Source: Candidatus Omnitrophota bacterium
Lineage (GTDB): Bacteria > Omnitrophota > Gorgyraeia > Gorgyraeales > Gorgyraeaceae
NCBI GenBank assembly: GCA_020057645.1
Contig: JAGVFL010000107.1
Span: 1 to 8,615, forward strand
DNA: 8,615 nt
Direction: 5' to 3'
Each line of letters starts with the position of its first letter. The first letter of the stretch is position 1. Below, one piece after another: positions 1 to 2,669 of this stretch. The notes below the pieces were generated by a model. That model had not been told where the DNA came from, did no database searches, and was given only the letters and a program-made list of their open reading frames with translations. The position numbers were made by a program, and so were the translations under genes.

Positions 1-1
1 A

Positions 2-250
2 GAGGAAGGGACTGTTGACCAGGCCAATCCTCATATTAGAGAAATAGCTCTGAAGGCGCTTCAAAACTTTGCAGTAAGCATAATCGCGGTTCATAATCAT
101 CCTTCTGGAGAACCCGGACCCAGTAAAGAAGACATGGTATTTACTAAGAATCTTACGACAGCTTGCAGGGCGTTGCAGATAAATGTCATGGACCATATAA
201 TAATAGGCGATAATAAGTATTACAGCTTTGCAGAACATAAGTGCCTGTAG
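2..250 (+). CDS. radC: RadC family JAB/MPN-domain protein, C-terminal part
   Basis: The reading frame is open from the window edge and ends at TAG, giving the last 82 residues of a RadC-type protein (full family length is about 220-230 residues). The visible part holds the JAMM metal-binding signature of the MPN domain: HNHPSG followed by PSxxD, i.e. H31, H33 and D44 of the fragment. It ends with the family-typical DHIIIGDNKYYSF segment. RadC proteins are predicted metalloproteases or nuclease-like proteins. Despite the name, a role in DNA repair is not established. The N-terminal helix-hairpin-helix part would lie upstream of the window. The gene stops 13 bases before tRNA-Arg, so the tRNA may be read from the radC transcript. 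I saw no good promoter in between. Identity is confident from the motif; biological role is open. Confidence 0.93.
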   Translation, partial: EEGTVDQANPHIREIALKALQNFAVSIIAVHNHPSGEPGPSKEDMVFTKNLTTACRALQINVMDHIIIGDNKYYSFAEHKCL

Positions 251-263
251 AATTTATATTGAT

Positions 264-340
264 GCGCCCGTAGCTCAATTGGATAGAGTGGCTGGCTTCG
301 AACCAGTAGGTTGGGTGTTCGATTCACCCCGGGCGCGCCA
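264..340 (+). tRNA. tRNA-Arg (anticodon TCG)
   Basis: Complete 77-nt cloverleaf. The acceptor stem GCGCCCG pairs perfectly with CGGGCGC, followed by G discriminator and encoded CCA. The D stem is GCTC/GAGT and the anticodon stem GCTGG/CCAGT. Loop CTTCGAA puts TCG at 298-300. The variable loop is AGGTT and the T arm GGGTG-TTCGATT-CACCC. It reads CGA and, by wobble, other CGN codons. The acceptor stem and 3' end match the common bacterial tRNA-Arg pattern. An 8-bp hairpin starts on the last A of CCA. Confidence 0.97.
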
Positions 341-359
341 AATTCGCATTCGCGAATTT
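340..359 (+). repeat. Hairpin abutting the CCA end of tRNA-Arg
   Basis: AAATTCGC (340-347) and GCGAATTT (352-359) form a perfect 8-bp stem with a 4-base loop, beginning on the terminal A of the tRNA. It has the same placement and a similar sequence (CCAAATnCGC) to the hairpins at 1579-1599 and 1988-2008. There is no clean T run after it, so it is a weak terminator at best. A 3' processing or stability element, or a member of a palindromic repeat family, is equally possible. Confidence 0.6.
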
Positions 360-367
360 GAAAATTA

Positions 368-396
368 TTGACGAAGTTTTTAACCTGTGATATCAT
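368..396 (+). promoter_or_regulatory. Sigma-70-type promoter for tRNA-Lys
   Basis: TTGACG (368-373) and TATCAT (391-396) are separated by 17 bases. This is close to consensus and lies 26 bases upstream of the mature tRNA-Lys 5' end. It is the best promoter match I found in the tRNA cluster. Predicted from sequence only. Confidence 0.6.
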
Positions 397-422
397 TTAA
401 ACTTAACGTTTGAACCAGATGC

Positions 423-498
423 GCCCCCATAGCTCAGTTGGTAGAGCAGATCACTCTTAATGATAAGGTCACAGGTTCGAATCCTGTTGGGGGTACCA
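423..498 (+). tRNA. tRNA-Lys (anticodon CTT)
   Basis: A 76-nt cloverleaf with D stem GCTC/GAGC, anticodon loop CTCTTAA (CTT at 456-458), variable loop AGGTC, T arm ACAGG-TTCGAAT-CCTGT and encoded CCA. It reads AAG. Two positions are non-canonical: the first acceptor pair is G423-T494 (a G-U wobble), and the anticodon stem GATCA/TGATA has a G-A mismatch at its outer pair. The last 21 bases (478-498) are repeated exactly at 652-672, beyond a hairpin-rich insert. The fold is convincing; the two weak pairs leave some doubt about efficiency. Confidence 0.92.
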
Positions 499-651
499 GA
501 TTATATTACCAGAGGGTTCGAAGTGAGTCCCGATAAATGCGACAAATAGGAGCATTTGTTTATCGGGACGAGTGGCCGACCCGGAGCGACCGAGGACGTA
601 ATGTCCGAGGAAGTGCCGAGGCCCTCCGGACGAGGCCGAAGCGAAGGGCGC
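499..651 (+). other. tRNA-tail-flanked structured insert A (candidate mobile element or ncRNA)
   Basis: These 153 bases lie between the complete tRNA-Lys and an exact copy of its last 21 bases, and contain no credible protein gene. They fold on paper into a three-helix junction. GGGTTCG (514-520) pairs with CGAATCC at the start of the copied tail (652-658). CCCGAT-AAATGC (529-540) pairs with GCATTT (552-557) and ATCGGG (562-567) around the 11-base loop GACAAATAGGA. After the linker ACGAGTGGCCGA (568-579), a CCC...GGG arm (580-582 with 646-648) encloses smaller GC-rich hairpins. Insert B at 1876-1967 shares the hairpin, loop, linker and right end GGGCGC. I do not recognise this as a named RNA or transposon family. 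Whether it is a mobile element, a non-autonomous integrated cassette or a functional RNA is inference. Confidence 0.7.
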
Positions 652-672
652 CGAATCCTGTTGGGGGTACCA
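652..672 (+). repeat. 21-nt duplicate of the tRNA-Lys 3' end
   Basis: This segment is identical to 478-498, running from C56 of the T loop through the acceptor 3' strand to CCA. It includes the unusual T at position 72. Homology starts sharply: the preceding base is C here but T in the tRNA. This is the kind of direct repeat left when an element integrates in a tRNA 3' end, although the intervening DNA is only 153 bp. Confidence 0.95.
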
Positions 673-691
673 CAATGTTATTCAGGCTACA

Positions 692-736
692 GGGTTCGAA
701 TAGAGCTCTGCGCCGAGCCCTATTGGAGGTGTACCA
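692..736 (+). pseudogene. Degenerate tRNA 3'-end unit ending in CCA
   Basis: GGGTTCGAA followed by a short spacer, then GCGC and a tail that starts CGAGCCC and ends GTACCA. This is the same organisation as inserts A and B with almost all internal sequence missing. GGGTTCG (692-698) pairs with CGAGCCC (714-720) over 7 bp including one G-U. The tail (714-736) resembles the Lys tail but carries substitutions and two extra bases, so it cannot be assigned to a parent tRNA. ACAGGGTTCGAAT also resembles the Lys T arm (ACAGGTTCGAAT) with one added G. It is probably a decayed copy of the same unit. Confidence 0.55.
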
Positions 737-850
737 TTCTGCTACGCCCTTGGGGTATAGTAGCTGGGAATATATGACGGGCTTCGCAGAACAAGTTCTG
801 CGTAGCTCGCCATAGCGAGCTTAAATGTATACCCTAAGAGCGAAGCAGAA
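737..850 (+). other. Nested palindromic region between tRNA remnants
   Basis: No gene is visible here. Nested complementary segments suggest a folded element: TTCTGCT (737-743) with AGCAGAA (844-850), and GGGTATA (753-759) with TATACCC (828-834). Inside are two hairpins, CGCAGAA/TTCTGCG (785-791 with 796-802) and AGCTCGC/GCGAGCT (804-810 with 815-821). The outermost strand ends exactly where the tRNA-Leu 5' half begins. Function unknown; it could be a non-coding RNA, a transposable palindrome or a tRNA leader structure. Confidence 0.5.
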
Positions 851-880
851 GCGAGGGTGGCGGAATTGGCAGACGTGCTT
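851..880 (+). pseudogene. Truncated tRNA-Leu, 5' part only
   Basis: GCGAGGG-TG-GCGGAATTGGCAGACG is the acceptor 5' strand, the TG spacer and the D arm of a typical type II (Leu) tRNA. Recognisable Leu sequence stops around the start of the anticodon stem. No T arm and no matching acceptor strand CCCTCGC occurs downstream in the window. The following TTATATTTGAAATATGG can be drawn as an anticodon-like stem-loop, but it would present TGA or TTG, neither a Leu anticodon, and it runs into the endonuclease start codon at 892. Most likely this is a tRNA-Leu gene destroyed by insertion of the endonuclease gene. A split tRNA with its 3' half elsewhere cannot be excluded from this window. Confidence 0.72.
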
Positions 881-891
881 ATATTTGAAAT

Positions 892-1494
892 ATGGTAAAA
901 TGGAATAGCAATTTTTCATATGCGATTGGTTTATTTACGGCAGATGGAAATATATCGCCAGATGGCCGACATTTAGAATTTTGTTCAAAAGATTTAGAAT
1001 TAGTAAAAAGTATAAAAAAATGTTTCAATTTAAATAATAAGATTTGTCGTAAGCAACGAGGAACGCATCCTAAAAAATGGTATCATAGAATCCAATTTGG
1101 AAATAAAGAATTATACAATTTTCTTATAAAAATAGGCTTAACTCCAAATAAAAGTAAATCATTGGCTTATTTGAATGTACCCGGAGAGTATTTTGATGAT
1201 TTTTTAAGAGGATTAATAGATGGTGATGGTACTATCGGTTATTTTATGCATCCTGAGAGCAAAGAGAAACAATTTAGAATAAGAATTGCGTCTGGGAGCA
1301 AAAGTTTTCTTGAATGGTTAGGAGGAGAAATAAATAAATTTTTGAGTATAAAAGGAAAAATATGCCAAGTTCCTAGAACTCACGAACTTTGCTATTATAA
1401 AAAAGCGTCGAAAAAGATAGCAGACTTTATTTACTACAGAAGCAATGTTATCTGTTTGAAAAGGAAATTCGAAATAGCAAAGTTAATGACATAG
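892..1494 (+). CDS. Two-motif LAGLIDADG homing endonuclease
   Basis: This 200-residue protein has two LAGLIDADG-type helices, AIGLFTADG at 11-19 and LRGLIDGDG at 105-113. Their acidic residues D18 and D112 are expected to bind the catalytic metals. The spacing of about 94 residues and total size fit a single-chain enzyme that acts as a pseudo-dimer and cuts a long asymmetric DNA site. ATG at 892 is chosen because an in-frame TGA lies two codons upstream and the next Met is at residue 119. No Shine-Dalgarno sequence precedes it, since the upstream bases are tRNA-Leu sequence. The stop codon abuts the first base of tRNA-Leu(TAG). The gene is visibly more AT-rich (AAA, ATA, TTT codons) than the operon genes downstream, which suggests transfer. 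No ribozyme core fits around it, so it looks free-standing. Its target is plausibly a tRNA-Leu gene; that is inference. Confidence 0.88.
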   Translation: MVKWNSNFSYAIGLFTADGNISPDGRHLEFCSKDLELVKSIKKCFNLNNKICRKQRGTHPKKWYHRIQFGNKELYNFLIKIGLTPNKSKSLAYLNVPGEYFDDFLRGLIDGDGTIGYFMHPESKEKQFRIRIASGSKSFLEWLGGEINKFLSIKGKICQVPRTHELCYYKKASKKIADFIYYRSNVICLKRKFEIAKLMT

Positions 1495-1579
1495 GGGCGG
1501 ATGGCGGAACTGGCAAACGCGTACGGCTTAGGACCGTATGGAGTAATCCTTGGAGGTTCAACTCCTCTTCCGCCCACCA
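1495..1579 (+). tRNA. tRNA-Leu (anticodon TAG)
   Basis: An 85-nt type II tRNA. The acceptor is GGGCGGA/TCCGCCC, with A discriminator and encoded CCA. The D arm is GCGGAACTGGCAAACGC. The anticodon stem is TACGG/CCGTA with loop CTTAGGA (TAG at 1529-1531). A long variable arm runs 1539-1551 with a GGA/TCC stem, and the T arm is GGAGG-TTCAACT-CCTCT. It reads CTA and, by wobble, other CTN codons. It starts on the base after the endonuclease stop codon. Its D-arm region resembles the truncated tRNA-Leu at 851, but the acceptor stems differ, so the two come from different isoacceptor genes. Confidence 0.97.
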
Positions 1580-1599
1580 AATCCGCCGAAGGCGGATTT
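1579..1599 (+). repeat. CCA-abutting AAATCCGCC hairpin, copy 1
   Basis: AAATCCGCC (1579-1587) and GGCGGATTT (1591-1599) form a perfect 9-bp stem with loop GAA, starting on the terminal A of tRNA-Leu. The sequence continues GATCCTGA. A near-identical copy (loop AAA, then GATCTTGA) starts at 1988 on the terminal A of the duplicated Gly tail. A related hairpin follows tRNA-Arg. It could act as a rho-independent stem without a T run, or be a palindromic repeat that prefers CCA ends. Confidence 0.75.
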
Positions 1600-1601
1600 G
1601 A

Positions 1602-1654
1602 TCCTGAACGAGCGTAATGAAGCGACGAATAGGAGCTTCATAGCGAATGAAGGA
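1602..1654 (+). repeat. Third copy of the conserved-loop hairpin (copy C)
   Basis: ATGAAGC (1617-1623) pairs with GCTTCAT (1635-1641) around the loop GACGAATAGGA, which differs by one base from the loop in inserts A and B. The stem sequence is different from theirs yet still perfectly paired. An outer TCCT/AGGA (1602-1605 with 1651-1654) may close it. Unlike A and B, this copy has no duplicated tRNA tail behind it. Confidence 0.65.
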
Positions 1655-1662
1655 CCTCAAAC

Positions 1663-1699
1663 AACTTTACACTTTAGACAATGTCTGTTTTGTAAAGTT
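1663..1699 (+). repeat. Imperfect palindrome in the Leu-Gly intergenic region
   Basis: AACTTTAC (1663-1670) pairs with GTAAAGTT (1692-1699). A small inner palindrome, AGACA/TGTCT (1676-1680 with 1682-1686), lies inside. It is AT-rich with no obvious T run and does not resemble the other hairpins. It could be a promoter-proximal or operator-like site, but nothing in the sequence decides this. Confidence 0.4.
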
Positions 1700-1730
1700 A
1701 TTTATGAAAAGGACATTGATTTCGTCTTTC

Positions 1731-1772
1731 GACGGCTAAAATGCTCGCGTTGCTCGCATTTTTTACGCCGTC
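1731..1772 (+). repeat. Hairpin with AAAATGC stem and 11-base loop
   Basis: GACGGC (1731-1736) pairs with GCCGTC (1767-1772). An inner stem AAAATGC (1738-1744)/GCATTTT (1756-1762) closes an 11-base loop. The architecture (outer stem, bulge, AAATGC stem, 11-base loop) matches the hairpins of inserts A and B, but the loop sequence TCGCGTTGCTC is different. It may be a diverged relative or a coincidence. Confidence 0.5.
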
Positions 1773-1780
1773 TCAAGATA

Positions 1781-1799
1781 AAATTTGTTTTACAAATTT
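1781..1799 (+). repeat. AT-rich hairpin directly upstream of tRNA-Gly
   Basis: AAATTTGT (1781-1788) and ACAAATTT (1792-1799) form an 8-bp stem with a three-T loop, ending two bases before the mature tRNA-Gly 5' end. It could be a leader structure near the RNase P cleavage site. No convincing promoter was found for tRNA-Gly in 1600-1800. The best pair is TTGATT/TAAAAT with only 15 bases between. Confidence 0.45.
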
Positions 1800-1800
1800 C

Positions 1801-1875
1801 GCGGGAGTAGCTCAGTGGTAGAGCTTCTCGTTGCCAACGAGAAGGTCGCGGGTTCGAGCCCCGTCTCCCGCTCCA
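1801..1875 (+). tRNA. tRNA-Gly (anticodon GCC)
   Basis: A 75-nt cloverleaf. The acceptor is GCGGGAG/CTCCCGC, with T discriminator and encoded CCA. The D stem is GCTC/GAGC. The anticodon stem is TCTCG/CGAGA with loop TTGCCAA (GCC at 1833-1835). The T arm contains GGGTTCGAGCCC. It reads GGC and GGT. Its last 21 bases (1855-1875) recur exactly at 1968-1988. Confidence 0.97.
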
Positions 1876-1967
1876 GATTTTTAATGGGCTCGAAGGGAGC
1901 CCTGTTTTGAAATGCGACAAATAGGAGCATTTTAAGGGCGAGTGGCCGACCCGCCGTAGGCGGGCGC
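1876..1967 (+). other. tRNA-tail-flanked structured insert B (candidate mobile element or ncRNA)
   Basis: These 92 bases sit between tRNA-Gly and an exact copy of its last 21 bases. Like insert A they start GATT after CCA. They contain GGGCTCG (1886-1892), which pairs perfectly with CGAGCCC of the copied tail (1968-1974). Next comes CCCT...AAATGC (1900-1915), paired with GCATTT (1927-1932) and AGGG (1935-1938) around loop GACAAATAGGA. The linker CGAGTGGCCGA (1939-1949) leads to a perfect hairpin CCCGCC-GTA-GGCGGG (1950-1964). The third arm is much shorter than in insert A; the rest aligns well. Stem changes in the GGGYTCG arm keep pairing with each tail. Identity as one repeated family is clear; function is unknown. 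Confidence 0.72.
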
Positions 1968-1988
1968 CGAGCCCCGTCTCCCGCTCCA
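1968..1988 (+). repeat. 21-nt duplicate of the tRNA-Gly 3' end
   Basis: Identical to 1855-1875, from C56 of the T loop to the CCA end. The boundaries are the same as in the tRNA-Lys duplication at 652-672, and it is likewise preceded by GGGCGC. Confidence 0.95.
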
Positions 1989-2008
1989 AATCCGCCAAAG
2001 GCGGATTT
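1988..2008 (+). repeat. CCA-abutting AAATCCGCC hairpin, copy 2
   Basis: AAATCCGCC (1988-1996) and GGCGGATTT (2000-2008), loop AAA, starting on the last A of the copied Gly tail. It matches the hairpin after tRNA-Leu (1579-1599) except in the loop, and the following GATCnTGA is also shared. Confidence 0.75.
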
Positions 2009-2016
2009 GATCTTGA

Positions 2017-2075
2017 GTCCACCAAAGTTTTATGGCGGACGAAAGACCTAGCCGAGTAGCTTTCGCACTCGGCTA
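2017..2075 (+). repeat. Two hairpins in the leader upstream of ptsN
   Basis: GTCCACCA (2017-2024) pairs with TGGCGGAC (2033-2040) with one A-C mismatch. TAGCCGAGT (2049-2057) pairs perfectly with ACTCGGCTA (2067-2075) over 9 bp. A six-T run follows at 2105-2110, but about 30 bases beyond the second stem, so a simple terminator is not well supported. The stretch could end tRNA transcription or form a ptsN leader structure. Confidence 0.5.
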
Positions 2076-2125
2076 CGCATGATAGTATAGTCCGGCGAAG
2101 CTAATTTTTTCAAAACATGTAAAAC

Positions 2126-2133
2126 AGGAGGAG
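2126..2133 (+). promoter_or_regulatory. Strong ribosome binding site of ptsN
   Basis: AGGAGGAG lies 4 bases upstream of the ATG at 2138. It is the best Shine-Dalgarno match in the window and fixes the ptsN start. It suggests that ptsN is the first gene of the downstream operon. Confidence 0.85.
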
Positions 2134-2137
2134 TTGT

Positions 2138-2608
2138 ATGCGCATACTCGATTTCTTGAATGAGAAGGCAGTATCGGCGGATTTAAAATCACAGGACAAA
2201 AATAGCGTTATAAAAGAGCTCGCAGACCTCTTGGTTAAATCAGGTCAGCTCAAGCCTAAAGACAAAGACGCTGTTGTAAAAGTGCTTTTAAACAGAGAAG
2301 CCCTTGGTTCAACAGGTATTGGCCAGGGGGTTGCTATACCTCACGGAAAATGCGAATATGTAAGCGAGCTAATAGGCGCTTTTGGCGTATCTAAAAGCGG
2401 CATAAAGTTTGACTCATTGGATGGAGAGTCTGCCTACATATTTTTCCTGCTGCTGGCTCCTATTGAATCTTCAGGCCCGCATCTCAAAGCGTTGGCCCGC
2501 ATCTCAAAATTATTAAAAGATAAGTATTTCAGAGATTCATTGAAAAGCTCAGACAGCGAAAAAACTCTAATCAAGATTATAAAAGAAGAAGACCAAAGAA
2601 GAGCTTAA
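2138..2608 (+). CDS. ptsN: PTS EIIA protein, fructose/nitrogen type
   Basis: This 156-residue protein has the usual length of a stand-alone EIIA of the fructose/Ntr family. The phosphorylated histidine is H69 in GVAIPHGK, preceded by the conserved REALGSTGIGQG stretch. A second conserved histidine, H115 in GPHLKALARIS, lies near the active site in this family. In the phosphorelay it receives phosphate from HPr. No EIIB or EIIC gene is nearby, which favours a regulatory role like PtsN (signalling on nitrogen, potassium or carbon state) over sugar import. It is the first gene of the operon, 61 bp before yvcK; ptsH and ptsI lie two and three genes downstream. Start chosen from the strong ribosome binding site. 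The family is clear; the assignment to the Ntr rather than the fructose branch is inferred from context. Confidence 0.92.
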   Translation: MRILDFLNEKAVSADLKSQDKNSVIKELADLLVKSGQLKPKDKDAVVKVLLNREALGSTGIGQGVAIPHGKCEYVSELIGAFGVSKSGIKFDSLDGESAYIFFLLLAPIESSGPHLKALARISKLLKDKYFRDSLKSSDSEKTLIKIIKEEDQRRA

Positions 2609-2630
2609 TATATGTATCAATTGAAATTAA

Positions 2631-2665
2631 ATTACGAACCACGAATTACGAACGACGAAAGACGA
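2631..2665 (+). repeat. Short ACGA-type direct repeats before yvcK
   Basis: ATTACGAAC occurs at 2631-2639 and 2645-2653, followed by ACGAAAGACGA, so that ACGA recurs through most of the 61-bp ptsN-yvcK gap. It looks like a simple-sequence tract with no evident hairpin. It leaves yvcK with only a weak Shine-Dalgarno (GAAAG). Confidence 0.55.
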
Positions 2666-2669
2666 TAAT

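Noticed and set aside
514..672. CRISPR array or other spaced-repeat array in the tRNA cluster.
   Set aside because: The repeats are few, differ in stem sequence, are unevenly spaced and include tRNA tails; there are no regular spacers and no cas genes.
537..815. Open frames of 73-92 codons across insert A and the adjacent fold.
   Set aside because: They run through duplicated tRNA sequence and hairpins, overlap each other in different frames, lack ribosome binding sites and show no protein motif.
692..880. Circularly permuted tRNA gene: a CCA-ended 3' fragment at 692-736 upstream of a tRNA 5' half at 851-880.
   Set aside because: The acceptor strands do not match. The 5' half needs CCCTCGC, but the upstream fragment ends in TTGGAGGTGTACCA. 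The T-arm portion is also interrupted.
851..1579. Group I intron in tRNA-Leu carrying the LAGLIDADG gene.
   Set aside because: The coding region fills nearly all the space between the tRNA 5' half and the next complete tRNA, leaving no room for the ribozyme core, and no 3' exon matching GCGAGGG exists in the window.
1702..2025. Minus-strand open frame of 107 codons over tRNA-Gly and insert B.
   Set aside because: It is the complement of a tRNA and palindromic repeats. The RxGSNPRPSRWQ-like segment is just the reverse translation of a tRNA T arm and anticodon region.
2049..2110. Rho-independent terminator before ptsN using the 9-bp hairpin and the T run at 2105-2110.
   Set aside because: The T run is about 30 bases downstream of the stem, and the GC-rich sequence in between forms no good second stem directly before the T run.
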